Notes: generated by a model not told the origin, from the letters alone. Positions 43,518 through 52,454 are shown, counted from the stretch's first letter. The stretch: 64,000 nt of DNA from Nocardioides soli (GCF_014191495.1 NZ_JACHWR010000003.1:496501-560500); one strand, 5' to 3'. Numbers and translations: made by a program.

Positions 43518-44308
43518 CGACCAAGACCACCACACCATCGATGGCGTCCGCGCCGCCGTTGCCGGCCGAGTTGGAGGACCTCTTGCGGCGGCTTCGGCTG
43601 CCCCACATCCGTCGCCACGCACCGGAGGTCGTCGCGACCGCGAAGGCCCAACGCTGGGAGCCCGCCGAGGTGCTCAAGGCTCTGTTCGCCGAGGAGGTCG
43701 CCGGAAGGGAACGCTCCGCACTGGCCACCCGCAGGGCGGCTGCGGGGTTCCCGACCGGGAAGACGTTCGATGCGTGGCAGCCCGAGGCATCCTCGATCCC
43801 GGCACCGACCCAGCAGGCACTCCGCACCCTGGAATGGGTCCACCGTCGGGAAAACCTCGTCGTGTGCGGGCCGTCGGGGACCGGGAAGACGTTCCTACTG
43901 GAGGCACTCGGTCACCAAGCCGTCGAGGCCGGGTTGAAGGTCGCCTGGTTCACCCTGGAAGACCTCGGGGTCCTGCTGCGCCGCCATCGTGCCGACGACA
44001 CGGTGTCCAAGGCCATCGCCCGTGTGCTGCGCGCCGATCTCGTTGTCGTCGACGACATCGGCCTGTTGCCGGTCGCCCAGGATGCCGCCGAGGGGCTCTA
44101 CCGGCTCGTCGACGCCGCCTACGAGAAGCGGTCGGTCGCGATCAGCTCGAACCTGCACCCGTCCGGGTTCGACGAGCTGATGCCCAAGACGCTGGCGACC
44201 GCCACCGTCGACCGGCTACTGCACCACGCCCACGTGTGCCAGACCAGCGGAGACTCCGTGCGACTTACCCAGGCACTCGCCGGCCGAGGGGTGAGTCCCT
44301 TGAGCTGA
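43514..44308 (+). CDS. istB: IS21 helper ATPase IstB
   Basis: A 264-residue AAA+ ATPase related to DnaC, the targeting regulator of IstA. Walker A is CGPSGTGKTFLLEAL, Walker B LVVVDDIGLLP, and the SSNLHPSGFDEL sensor segment follows. ATGA overlap with istA. Complete at both ends. Confidence 0.95.
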   Translation: MTTKTTTPSMASAPPLPAELEDLLRRLRLPHIRRHAPEVVATAKAQRWEPAEVLKALFAEEVAGRERSALATRRAAAGFPTGKTFDAWQPEASSIPAPTQQALRTLEWVHRRENLVVCGPSGTGKTFLLEALGHQAVEAGLKVAWFTLEDLGVLLRRHRADDTVSKAIARVLRADLVVVDDIGLLPVAQDAAEGLYRLVDAAYEKRSVAISSNLHPSGFDELMPKTLATATVDRLLHHAHVCQTSGDSVRLTQALAGRGVSPLS

Positions 44309-44340
44309 GTGCTCTGGTCGGTGGTGGCCGCAAGCCCACT

Positions 44341-44434
44341 GGGCAGATCCCATGGCCACCACCGGGCAGTTCTCGTGACCGTCAGCGGGCAGGTCTCACG
44401 ACCGCCCCTGGGCAGTTCCTACTGTCCCTTGACA
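44341..44434 (-). repeat. IS21 right terminal repeat block
   Basis: Inverted counterpart of the left block (94 bp), four units. Its inner edge also forms a 10-bp inverted repeat (44320-44329 with 44354-44363) that may terminate istB transcription. Confidence 0.85.
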
Positions 44435-44914
44435 TGCCATGAGGGACTGGACGGAGGCGAAATCTCGTAGAGAGTCCGCGGTCCGCGATTCAAGGTCGAG
44501 CGTGCCGAGTTGATGGGCCCGGGAGTCCACGTCGCGCCGGAGCTGCGGTTCACGGTCGCGACAAGCGGCCGATGCCGATCGAAGATATTCGTGAAGTCCA
44601 GATAGCGGCGCAGCTTGGTACGTCTGCAGCTCCCGTCCGGCAGCAGAACGCGACAGCGCTTCATCCAACAGTGCATCAAACCGCTCGAACACAGACGGCT
44701 CGCCATCGGGGTTGGGGTGTTCTTCATTTCGGCGCTGTGGGTTGGTAGTCGTGGTCTGGCCGCCAGCATCGGGACTGCAGCACGGCAAGGACAGGTCCCG
44801 AGGGCATCCGACGCGTCGCGGCAGGTTGTGATCCGCGGCCTGGAGGCGGAGCGTCGCGGTATCCGTCTCGACTGCGCTCGCCGAGGCTTCACTCTGGGCG
44901 ACGGGTGGGCACAC
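44396..44914 (-). CDS. Hypothetical protein, 3' end changed by IS21
   Basis: A low-confidence 172-residue frame. The part from GEPSVFERFDALLDEALSRS to DSLRDFASVQSLMA is helical and plausible as protein; the last codons lie inside the IS. If the IS and one TGCCAT copy are removed, the frame would continue 11 codons (RTHGAWWLTGV) to a stop at 41740-41742, so the original gene end may be on the left side. The N-terminal 70 residues look non-coding and a later start is possible. Confidence 0.3.
   Translation of the reverse strand: MCPPVAQSEASASAVETDTATLRLQAADHNLPRRVGCPRDLSLPCCSPDAGGQTTTTNPQRRNEEHPNPDGEPSVFERFDALLDEALSRSAAGRELQTYQAAPLSGLHEYLRSASAACRDREPQLRRDVDSRAHQLGTLDLESRTADSLRDFASVQSLMACQGTVGTAQGRS
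44435..44440 (+). repeat. Right copy of 6-bp IS target duplication (TGCCAT)
   Basis: Identical to 41776-41781; directly abuts the right IS end. Confidence 0.85.
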
Positions 44915-45080
44915 GACCCGAGTTCGTCATCGCGGTCCGCCCGCGGTTCGTGACCGAGGTGAGGGTCACGTGCGCGGGTCTGTCAAGTCGCCACGGGAGA
45001 CGGCCCGTGGCACTAGCCTTCCATCGCCGCCTGCTCGGTGCCGTGGGGCACCGTCCCCCGCCTGCCCAGGAGCCGCCCTG
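44915..45080. other. Upstream region of the lamin-tail protein gene
   Basis: Holds AGGAG at 45068-45072, 8 nt before the ATG at 45081; no clear promoter hexamers were found. Confidence 0.4.
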
Positions 45081-46733
45081 ATGTCACCTGCCCTCACCGC
45101 CGCACGCGCTCGCTTGACGGCCGTCCTCGGTCTCGCGGTAGCGGCGACCAGCCTCCAGGTGACCTCACCGGCTCCAGCAGCGGCGAACACGGAGGGCACG
45201 CACCTGGTCATCAACGAGGTGTCGGGCGGCAACGGCACCGGCACCGCGTCCACCGACGAGTACGTCGAGCTCTACAACCCCACGTCGGAGACGATCACCT
45301 TCACCGGCCGGATCATGTACAAGTCGGCCACGGGCAGCCAGTTCAGCGGCCAGGGGCCGGTGACCGACTTCGTCGTCGCGCCACACGGCTACTGGCTCGT
45401 TGCTGGGGCCAACTACAGCGGCACCGCTACGCCCGACTCACGCTACAGCTTCGACGTCTCAGCCTCCACGACGGCGGGCGGCCACGTCCTCCTCACCGGC
45501 ACGACCGGGACGGTGACCGATCCGTACCTCGACCCGCTGAAGGTCGACCTGGTCGGGTGGGGCACGGCCAACAAGCCCGAGACGACCGCGGCGCCGTCAC
45601 ACCCGGCGGCCGGCGCGGCGCTGCGGCGTACGAACGGCCTCGACACCGACAACAACAGCGTCGACTTCGTGGTGGCCACCCGCTCGCCTCGCGGGTCCAG
45701 CACCAACGGCGCGGTGACGCTGACCAAGCCGACTGCGAAGTCGTTCCCGATCGGCACCGCCATCACGCCCTTCACCCTGCTCGCCGCGGGCGGGCTGGCG
45801 CCGTACACCTACGCGGTCAGCTCGGGCGCGCTCCCCACCGGGCTCACGCTCGGGTCGACGACCGGCCAGATCAGCGGTACGCCGACCGTGGCGCGGGCCG
45901 CCGAGGACGTCACCGTCCGGGCGACCGACGGCAACGGCGACCCGGTCTACTCGACCTTCTCGGTCGAGGTCACCCCCGACGTCGACCCCGTCGCGGTGAC
46001 CAACCCGGGCAGCCGCTCGTTCACGGTCGGGACGGCCGTCACGCCGTTCTCGCTCGCGACCTCGGGCGGCGAGGCGCCGTACACGTACGCGGTCACCGGC
46101 GGGTCGCTGCCCCCGGGGGTCGAGCTCGACGAGGACTCCGGTGAGATCAGCGGTACGCCGACCGCCGCGGCCGCGGCCGCGGACGTCACTGTCACGGCCA
46201 CCGACGCCCAGGGCAGCACCGGCGCCACGACGTTTTCGGTCGCGGTGTCCCGCGGCACGCTCACCACCGCGACGCCGACGATCGACGACACCACGCCGGC
46301 GGTCGGCGACGTCCTGACCGCGGAGCCCGGCGTCTGGGCGCCGGCACCGGTCACGCTGGCCTACCAGTGGCTCTCCGACAGCGCCGAGATCGCCGATGCG
46401 ACCGACCCGAGCCTCACGGTCACCGCGGACCTGCTCGACACGGAGGTCTCCGTCCGCGTCACCGGCAGCAGGGCCGAGTACGAGCCGGCGGTGGTCACGT
46501 CGGCCACGACGTCCACGGTCGTCGAGGGCCAGGTCGCCTTCACCACCTCGCCCGCCGTCACCGGGACCCCGGCCGTCGGGCGGACCCTGACCGCCGGCGC
46601 CGGCACCACGGTCCCGAGCAACGCTGTCCCGTCCTATCAGTGGCGACGTGATGACGTGCCCATCGACGGCGCCACCGACGACGCCTACACGCTGGTCGTC
46701 GACGACCTCGGGCCGACATCTCGGTCACAGTGA
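45081..46733 (+). CDS. Secreted lamin-tail/Ig-domain protein, 5' part before a frameshift
   Basis: 550 residues. A signal peptide (TAVLGLAVAATSLQVTSPAP, cleavage near AAA-N) leads to a lamin-tail domain (HLVINEVSGGNG, DEYVELYNPTSE, residues about 37-210), then two putative Ig domains of the He_PIG type (each with PYTYAVSSGALPTGLTL-like and GQISGTPT motifs) and the start of an Ig-like repeat region. The frame ends in DDLGPTSRSQ at a stop just after a run of G at 46710-46712. Adding one base there joins it to the downstream frame (DDLGADISVTVTASHAGYAD), giving a single protein of about 1,217 residues. The function is likely surface or extracellular binding. Confidence 0.85.
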   Translation: MSPALTAARARLTAVLGLAVAATSLQVTSPAPAAANTEGTHLVINEVSGGNGTGTASTDEYVELYNPTSETITFTGRIMYKSATGSQFSGQGPVTDFVVAPHGYWLVAGANYSGTATPDSRYSFDVSASTTAGGHVLLTGTTGTVTDPYLDPLKVDLVGWGTANKPETTAAPSHPAAGAALRRTNGLDTDNNSVDFVVATRSPRGSSTNGAVTLTKPTAKSFPIGTAITPFTLLAAGGLAPYTYAVSSGALPTGLTLGSTTGQISGTPTVARAAEDVTVRATDGNGDPVYSTFSVEVTPDVDPVAVTNPGSRSFTVGTAVTPFSLATSGGEAPYTYAVTGGSLPPGVELDEDSGEISGTPTAAAAAADVTVTATDAQGSTGATTFSVAVSRGTLTTATPTIDDTTPAVGDVLTAEPGVWAPAPVTLAYQWLSDSAEIADATDPSLTVTADLLDTEVSVRVTGSRAEYEPAVVTSATTSTVVEGQVAFTTSPAVTGTPAVGRTLTAGAGTTVPSNAVPSYQWRRDDVPIDGATDDAYTLVVDDLGPTSRSQ

Positions 46734-48733
46734 CCGCCTCCCACGCGGGGTACGCCGACGGGAGCGAGACCTCGCCTGCCCGCGGACCCGTGATGCGCGG
46801 GACCTTCCTCGCCGGGCCCACCGCCTCGATCGTCGGCACGCCGGTCGTCGGTGCCACGCTGACCGCCGGCACGGGTACGACCAGCCCCGCGGCCACGTCG
46901 TACGAGTACGCCTGGAGGGCTGACGGTGACGCCGTGGGCGGCGACACGGCCACTCTGGTGATGAGCCCGGCGATGGTGGGCAAGGCGATCACGGTCACCG
47001 TGACCGCTCAGCGTGATGGGTACGTGGACGCGACCGACGAGTCCGATCCCACGGACGAGGTCGCGCGGGCTACGTTCAGCACCGGCCCGACCGCCTCGAT
47101 CGTCGGCACGCCGGTCGTCGGTGCCACGCTGAGCGCCGGCACCGGGACGACCAGCCCCGCGGCCACGTCGTTCGGCTACGCCTGGAAGGCCGACGGCGAC
47201 CCGGTCGGGGACGCCGCCGGAACTCTCACCGTGAGCCCGGCGATGGCCGGCAAGGCGATCACCGTCACCGTGACTGCTCAGCGTGATAGGTACGTGGACG
47301 CGACCGACGAGTCGGATCCCACGGACGAGGTCGCGCGGGCTACGTTCGTCACCGGTCCGACTGCCTCGATCACGGGTACTGCTCGGGTGGGCGAGACCCT
47401 GACCGCGGGCACGGGTACGACCAGTCCCGCGGCCACGTCGTACGAGTACGCCTGGAGGGCTGACGGTGACGCCGTGGGCGGCGACACGGCCACTCTGGTG
47501 GTGACTTCGGCGATGGTCGACAAGGCGATCACCGTCACCGTGACCGCTCAGCGTGATGGGTACGTCGACGCCTCCGACGAGTCCGATCCGACCTCCGGGG
47601 TCGCCCGCGGAACGTTCAGCACCGGTCCGACCGCCTCGATCACGGGCACTGCCCGGGTCGGCGAGACCCTGACCGCGGGCACGGGTACGACCAGTCCCGC
47701 GGCCACGTCGTACGAGTACGCCTGGAGGGCCGACGGCGACGCCGTGGGCGGCGACACGGCCACCCTTGACGTGTCTCCGGCGATGGTCGACAAGACGATC
47801 ACCGTCACCGTGACCGCTCAGCGTGACGGGTACGTCAACGCCACCGACGAGTCCGCCCCTACCGCCCCGGTGGAGCGGGCCACCTTCGCCACCGGGCCCA
47901 TCGCGCGGATCGACGGCACCGCCCGCGTCGGGCAGGTCCTGTCCGCGTCGGCGGGCACCCCCATCCCGGCGCCCGACTCGCTCGGCTACCGCTGGTACGC
48001 CGGGGACGACGTCATCGTCGGCGCGACGGGGCCACGGCTGACCCTCACCGCTGCCCATGTCGGGCGGCGCGTGAGCGTCGAGGCGACCGCGACCAGGGCA
48101 GGGTTCGTCGACGCGGTCGCGCGGTCAGCGGCCACGGGCGCCGTCACCCCAGACTCCGCACCCGGGTTGAGCCTGCGCGTGCGCGTTCCACGGTCGGCCG
48201 GGAAGACCCCGGACGGCAGTCCAACCGCCCTGTCGCGTTCGCGGTTCACCATCGCCTGGGTCGCCAGTGGTCATGGGGACGACCTTGTCGTGCGCGGCAC
48301 CGGTGCGCTGGATGAGCTCCTCCGGAAGCGCTTCGGGGTTGCGCCCGTCCCGGCGCGCGGGCAGATCGCGGTCCGGCTCACCCGCTTGGGTCTGCACCGC
48401 TTCCAGTTGATCGCGACCAGCTCCTCCGGCACCACCAGCGCAGCCGACGCGATCACCGTCGTTCGCCCGCCGACCCGCCTGACGGTCCAGGCGCCCAGGT
48501 ACGCGAAGCCGGGCGCCCGGATCCGCGTCAGGGCCCAGGGGTTGGGCCGCGGCGAGCAGTTCCTGATCCGCGTGGCCGGCTCACATGCGATCACCGGTCG
48601 CGCCAACCGCGACGGGGTCGTCGTTCGCCGACTCGTCGTACCCGCCCGAGCGACCCCTCAGCAACATCTTCGGATCACCGTCTTCGGCAGGACCGACCGC
48701 AGGAAGGGGAGCACGGTCGTCGTGGTCCGGTGA
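46730..48733 (+). CDS. Secreted lamin-tail/Ig-domain protein, 3' part after a frameshift
   Basis: A 667-residue frame that continues the preceding gene; homologous sequence extends upstream of the GTG at 46730 to about 46711. It contains four near-identical 90-residue Ig-like units (GPTASI...VGATLTAGTGTTSPAATS, ...YEYAWRADGDAV, ...AITVTVTAQRDGYVDATDES) and one diverged unit (GPIARIDGTARVGQVLSASA), then a C-terminal domain ending in TVVVVR. It has no secretion signal of its own, so alone it would stay in the cytoplasm. Either the gene is a pseudogene, or a base was lost in sequencing. Confidence 0.8.
   Translation: MTASHAGYADGSETSPARGPVMRGTFLAGPTASIVGTPVVGATLTAGTGTTSPAATSYEYAWRADGDAVGGDTATLVMSPAMVGKAITVTVTAQRDGYVDATDESDPTDEVARATFSTGPTASIVGTPVVGATLSAGTGTTSPAATSFGYAWKADGDPVGDAAGTLTVSPAMAGKAITVTVTAQRDRYVDATDESDPTDEVARATFVTGPTASITGTARVGETLTAGTGTTSPAATSYEYAWRADGDAVGGDTATLVVTSAMVDKAITVTVTAQRDGYVDASDESDPTSGVARGTFSTGPTASITGTARVGETLTAGTGTTSPAATSYEYAWRADGDAVGGDTATLDVSPAMVDKTITVTVTAQRDGYVNATDESAPTAPVERATFATGPIARIDGTARVGQVLSASAGTPIPAPDSLGYRWYAGDDVIVGATGPRLTLTAAHVGRRVSVEATATRAGFVDAVARSAATGAVTPDSAPGLSLRVRVPRSAGKTPDGSPTALSRSRFTIAWVASGHGDDLVVRGTGALDELLRKRFGVAPVPARGQIAVRLTRLGLHRFQLIATSSSGTTSAADAITVVRPPTRLTVQAPRYAKPGARIRVRAQGLGRGEQFLIRVAGSHAITGRANRDGVVVRRLVVPARATPQQHLRITVFGRTDRRKGSTVVVVR
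46816..47895 (+). repeat. Four tandem 270-bp repeats encoding Ig-like units
   Basis: Anchor motifs (gcgggcacgggtacgaccag and variants) recur at 46861, 47131, 47401 and 47671, exactly 270 bp apart. The first, third and fourth copies are nearly identical in DNA, so recent duplication or gene conversion is likely. A more diverged fifth unit follows. Confidence 0.92.
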
Positions 48734-48859
48734 GCCCCGGCCGGCGGCAGGTCCGCCCGGCGGTCGTCGCGTCGAACCGACCCGTCACCGCCGTTTCGGA
48801 GCACGGCCCCGAGCGGTCGCCCGATCGGTGCGGCGCCATCGGGTGGGCTGGCGACGGGC

Positions 48860-49708
48860 TCAGGCGGTGCCGCCGTGCTTGCGGATGAAGTCGAGGCTGG
48901 TCTGGGCGACCTCCTGCCAGCCGTGGTCGATGGTCAGCGAGTGGCCGCGCTCCGGGATCTCCGTGAACTCGGTGACGGCGGCGTTCTTGGCGTGCTTCTT
49001 GTACGCCGCGTGCGCGATCGCATGCGGCACCGTGTGGTCCTTCTCGCCGGAGATGATGAGGATCGGGCCGCGACCCTCGGCCTTGAAGTTCACCTTCGTC
49101 TCGCTGAACGGGTTCAGGTTCGCGACCGCGGCCTGGAAGATCGGGACGCCGGATGCCGCGACGTGGAACTCGTCGTAGAGCGCCTTGGCCTCGTCGTCCT
49201 CCAACGCGTTCGCCCAGCCGTACTTGAACTCGTCGAAGGTGAGCGTGACCGAGCGCCGGGCGTTGGCGGGGTTGCCCAGCACCGGCGACCCCGACTTCAG
49301 CGCGGACGCCGGGAGCGGCAGCACCCCGCGGCCGGGCGCGGGGTCGATCGCCACGGTGACGGCGGCCGCGCCCTCCCCGGCCATCTTCTGCGCGATCAGG
49401 CCTCCGAAGGAGTGACCGACCACCGCCGGCTTCCGGGTCAGCTTGCCGGTCGCCTCGAGGTAGTGGTCGGTGACCGCCTGCACCATCTTGTGTGCGAACG
49501 CGTCGGGGTTGTCGCGGGCCTCGGTGACCGTCTCGGGGTCGTCCGGCCAGCCGGGTGCGGCGGTCGCGTAGCCGGCCTCCTCGAAGAGCCGGCGCCAGCG
49601 ATCCCAGCTGCTGGAGAGGAGCCACAGGCCGTGCACGAACACGACGGGCGGCCGCCCGCTGTCGTTGGCGGCATCGATCTCGGACTGTTCGCGGGTCGTG
49701 AGCGCCAT
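48860..49708 (-). CDS. Alpha/beta hydrolase
   Basis: A 282-residue alpha/beta-hydrolase-fold enzyme. HG oxyanion motif VFVHGLW, nucleophile elbow GHSFGG (S100), acid in ISGEKDHTVPH and catalytic His in ERGHSLTID complete the triad. No signal peptide. AGGAGGCGCC precedes the ATG at 49708. Close to esterase/lipase-like and haloperoxidase-like members; substrate not predictable. Confidence 0.9.
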   Translation of the reverse strand: MALTTREQSEIDAANDSGRPPVVFVHGLWLLSSSWDRWRRLFEEAGYATAAPGWPDDPETVTEARDNPDAFAHKMVQAVTDHYLEATGKLTRKPAVVGHSFGGLIAQKMAGEGAAAVTVAIDPAPGRGVLPLPASALKSGSPVLGNPANARRSVTLTFDEFKYGWANALEDDEAKALYDEFHVAASGVPIFQAAVANLNPFSETKVNFKAEGRGPILIISGEKDHTVPHAIAHAAYKKHAKNAAVTEFTEIPERGHSLTIDHGWQEVAQTSLDFIRKHGGTA

Positions 49709-50064
49709 GGCGCCTCCTGAGTCGGTCCTAGTGACGATAGACCCGATTCGCGGTCACGGCATCAGCCAGGGACCGCGGCCCGCTGGCCTCACTCCTCACC
49801 CGCTTCCCTCCTCTCGGCCTCAGTCGGAGGTCCGCCGGCCGCGAGTCGCATCAGGCCGGTGTCGACGTCGGTGATCGAACGCTCGGCACGGGTGGCGCCA
49901 GCATCCGGGCCTCTCAGCAGGGCACGCTGTCCCTCAGACCCCGGCACCCGACTCCTCGCTCCTCGACCCCGAGAGGCTCCCTAGACAGCCGGCCGTTCTC
50001 GCACATCCGGCGGGCAGTCGGTATTAGCATCCCGAACCGTCCATTCCGCGGAGGCGAACACCCG
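49709..50064. other. Intergenic region upstream of the CDP-alcohol phosphatidyltransferase
   Basis: About 355 bp. It must contain promoters for both divergent genes. A short minus-strand coding-like piece near 49820-49890 has no start or family. A ggtattagcat segment near 50020 could be a -10 region for 50065. Confidence 0.5.
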
Positions 50065-50730
50065 ATGACGACTACCTCGGTCGAGCTCGTTCATGCAGGC
50101 TCGCCGGTCGCGTTGTCCCTACGCGCACCCACCGCGCCTCGAACGGGTGTTGCGCATGACATCCGCTACTGGCTGGTCCTGAGCGCGACCCTGGTCCGCA
50201 TTCCGATGGCCGCGCTCCTCACCGTCACCATCGTCGCGGGCTCGGTCGGACTGAGCTGGGCGCTCATCGTCCTGTACGTCCTGACGGACATCGCCGACGG
50301 TCAGATAGCCCGGACCTTCGACTGCGATGACGCCCTACGCCGGGCCGTCGACGTCATCATCGACCGCGTCTCGATCCACGTGTTCCTGCTTGCCTGCTGC
50401 CTGACGCTCGGGACCGGGTGGATCGTCTTTGCTGGGCTCCTGCTGCGTGACCTTGCCCATGGCCTCTACAGCGCACGCCTTCTGCAGGCGAGGAACCTGG
50501 TGGTCGTCGGGGCGAAGTGGCACTCGATCTACGGGCTCAGCATCGCGGCGTACGTCGCCTACGCGATCTCGGTGGAGAGCATCCGGGCCGCTGCCGAAGT
50601 CGTCGTGATCCTCATCGGCGCCGCCGTGTTGGTCGACTATGTCCGCCGCGCTTCGCTGGAGGCCCGTCACTACCTCGCGGAGAGCCGAGAGATCCGTCCG
50701 CATGGCGTCCGCTACGAGGCGCGTCCGTGA
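50065..50730 (+). CDS. CDP-alcohol phosphatidyltransferase-like protein
   Basis: A 221-residue membrane protein of the CDP-alcohol phosphotransferase family, which moves a phosphatidyl group from CDP-diacylglycerol onto an alcohol. The motif is D75-x2-D78-G79-x2-A82-R83-x8-[R92]-x3-D96-x3-D100, with the usual second Gly replaced by Arg92. All four Asp are kept. About five to six membrane helices are seen. The following membrane-protein gene overlaps by 4 nt (GTGA). Substitution of a normally invariant Gly makes specificity or activity uncertain. Confidence 0.82.
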   Translation: MTTTSVELVHAGSPVALSLRAPTAPRTGVAHDIRYWLVLSATLVRIPMAALLTVTIVAGSVGLSWALIVLYVLTDIADGQIARTFDCDDALRRAVDVIIDRVSIHVFLLACCLTLGTGWIVFAGLLLRDLAHGLYSARLLQARNLVVVGAKWHSIYGLSIAAYVAYAISVESIRAAAEVVVILIGAAVLVDYVRRASLEARHYLAESREIRPHGVRYEARP

Positions 50731-51518
50731 CCGCCGAGCCGAAGGACGAGCCCCACGTGGAGCAACGGAGCCGACCACGGGACGAGTCGAACGGTGGATC
50801 CCGGTCGAACCAGGTCGAGTTGGTGCCCGAGGCGCAGGTCGCCATCATCGCGTTCTTCGTGGTGATGTCGTTGTCGGGATACGCGGCGGCGACCTACGCG
50901 ATCGACCGGAAGGCGGCACCGCCGTGGTACTTCCTTCCCGTCGTCGTGAGCACCTGCGCTCTCGTTCTGATCAGTTTCCGGGTCAACCGATTCCGGCACG
51001 GCTGGCGCAAGGCATCGGAACGGCTGGAGAGCCTGTTGGGACGTCTCGACCGGATTCTCGGCAGCCCTGACGATCGCGCCATCACTCTCCCGAAGCCCCG
51101 CGAGAGGACAGGCAGCGGATACCAGGTGATCGGGACCAACGCCGTCTGGCCGCGATCGCACGCGGTACGTGTCCAGCTGATGGGCATCTCCTCGGTGCTC
51201 TTCGTCGCCTGGATCACGGTGTACTCGGGTGGCCCGTTCGACAGTCCCGCCGGTCAGATCCTGCTGGCCCTTCCGTTGCTGTCGCCCGTGGTCGCGCGGA
51301 ACGGAACGTCGGTCCTCGCGGTGTATGCGTACACGATCATCGTCGCGGTGGCGGTCGACAGGGCAGTGCCGAGCGATGGGTACCACCAGGACCGGACGTG
51401 GCTCATCGCCACCGTCATCATCGTGCTGGGCTTCTCGGCGGTCCTCGCGGCCCGGATCAAGCGCAACGAGAACCGGGCCCGGGCACAGCTCCAGCAGGCG
51501 AGTACGTCAGCATCCTGA
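50727..51518 (+). CDS. Predicted membrane protein, partner of CDP-alcohol transferase
   Basis: A 263-residue protein with a basic cytoplasmic N-terminus and about four to five hydrophobic helices (AIIAFFVVMSLSGYAAATY; WYFLPVVVSTCALVLISF; GISSVLFVAWITVYS; ILLALPLLSPVVA; WLIATVIIVLGFSAVLAA). No family is recognised. The GTG start overlaps the upstream stop, so the two are co-expressed. Confidence 0.78.
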   Translation: MTAEPKDEPHVEQRSRPRDESNGGSRSNQVELVPEAQVAIIAFFVVMSLSGYAAATYAIDRKAAPPWYFLPVVVSTCALVLISFRVNRFRHGWRKASERLESLLGRLDRILGSPDDRAITLPKPRERTGSGYQVIGTNAVWPRSHAVRVQLMGISSVLFVAWITVYSGGPFDSPAGQILLALPLLSPVVARNGTSVLAVYAYTIIVAVAVDRAVPSDGYHQDRTWLIATVIIVLGFSAVLAARIKRNENRARAQLQQASTSAS

Positions 51519-51670
51519 GATCGACAGGCGAGAGGTGAGCCCGTTCCGTTATGCGGTGGCCGGCTGTGGGCAGCGATCACGTCGAACTCGCCCTACGCCA
51601 GGTGACGAAGGCTGAAGTCGTGCGACGGTCCGAACGCCGTTTTGGGGATGTGCCTCTCGGTCATGGCGCA

Positions 51671-51676
51671 TAGCCT
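51671..51676 (+). promoter_or_regulatory. -10 hexamer TAGCCT for the gene at 51683
   Basis: TAGCCT lies exactly 6 nt before the ATG, consistent with a leaderless transcript. Confidence 0.45.
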
Positions 51677-51682
51677 CCCGAG

Positions 51683-52234
51683 ATGGCGCTATCGGAGGCC
51701 GGGGCCGCGATCATTGGTGCGGCCCTGGGCGCTGGCGGGGCCGTGACAGCCCAAGTCATCGGTTCGTTCTTCACCCTCAGGAAGGATCGCGAGCGCTTCG
51801 AGTGGGAGCGAGAGCAAGCCGATGCTGCCCGCGAGGCGGCACGCAAGTCTCGCTTTGCCGACGAGAAGCGATCCCTCTACGACGATGTCGTCACCGACAT
51901 CGATCTCACGTTCGAGGCACTCGTCGACGCGGCCGAGCAGCGAGATCCCGGGAGGGAGGTCGTCAAGGCCTGGGCGGAGGGCAGCAAGAGCCGTCAGCAT
52001 CCCAGATTGCAGCTCGTGGCGCCCGTGGTGGCGGATAAGCAGATCGGGGTGGGACTAGCGCTGTTCAACGTGGTTGATGCGCTCGACCACCAGTTCCAGA
52101 AGGGCGAATCCCCGCCCTCATGCAAGGGGGCGATGCCGGGCTTCGAGGACTTCAGCGCTGCGCTGGAAGAACTCCGTGAAGCCATGCGCGATGACCTCGG
52201 CATCGAGGTGCGTTGGGGTGCGAAGAGTGACTGA
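51683..52234 (+). CDS. Hypothetical protein with N-terminal membrane helix
   Basis: A 183-residue protein. An N-terminal Gly/Ala-rich hydrophobic helix (AAIIGAALGAGGAVTAQVIG) is followed by a charged coiled-coil segment (RKDRERFEWEREQADAAREA) and a helical C-terminal domain. This layout recurs in actinobacterial small membrane proteins, but no family or function is known. Lower GC than the core genes. Confidence 0.75.
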   Translation: MALSEAGAAIIGAALGAGGAVTAQVIGSFFTLRKDRERFEWEREQADAAREAARKSRFADEKRSLYDDVVTDIDLTFEALVDAAEQRDPGREVVKAWAEGSKSRQHPRLQLVAPVVADKQIGVGLALFNVVDALDHQFQKGESPPSCKGAMPGFEDFSAALEELREAMRDDLGIEVRWGAKSD

Positions 52235-52454
52235 TTGACCTCGCAGCGATGGCGTCGGAACGTACCGGGTGCGCAACGCTCTCGTCGAAGGTCCGCGGGC
52301 TCGGGTTCACGACTGCGGCCCGGATCACACCGCAAGGCCCTTGGTCCACCATGGGTCAGGACCCAAGCCCCTCCCGAGAACGAGTGTCGCGTGTGAGCCT
52401 GAGCGCGAAGCCGGACAGCCGGCCCGGGATGCACGTGTGGGCGAGGTGAGCGCG

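Larger units (their letters stand above)
41782..44434 (+). mobile_element. IS21-family insertion sequence, complete
   Basis: A 2,653-bp element with istA and istB on the plus strand. Both ends begin TGTC (tgtcggcggccatgaaattc on the left; tgtcaagggacagtaggaac on the right read inwards), followed at 25 bp by CTGCCC and then by repeated blocks ending CTGCCC at about 22-23-bp steps, the multiple terminal binding sites typical of IS21. A 6-bp TGCCAT target duplication flanks it. Both genes are open, so it may be active. Confidence 0.95.

Noticed and set aside
44615..44953. 112-aa plus-strand ORF after the IS
   Set aside because: Composition is unlike protein, no start signal, and the opposite strand is the more plausible frame.
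46710..46733. Programmed ribosomal frameshift
   Set aside because: The site lacks a clear slippery heptamer and downstream structure; a missing G in the run is simpler.
46816..47895. CRISPR-like or mobile repeats
   Set aside because: The 270-bp period stays in frame and encodes Ig-like units of a surface protein.
49820..49890. Minus-strand peptide-like fragment as a pseudogene
   Set aside because: Too short and without recognisable family to be called.
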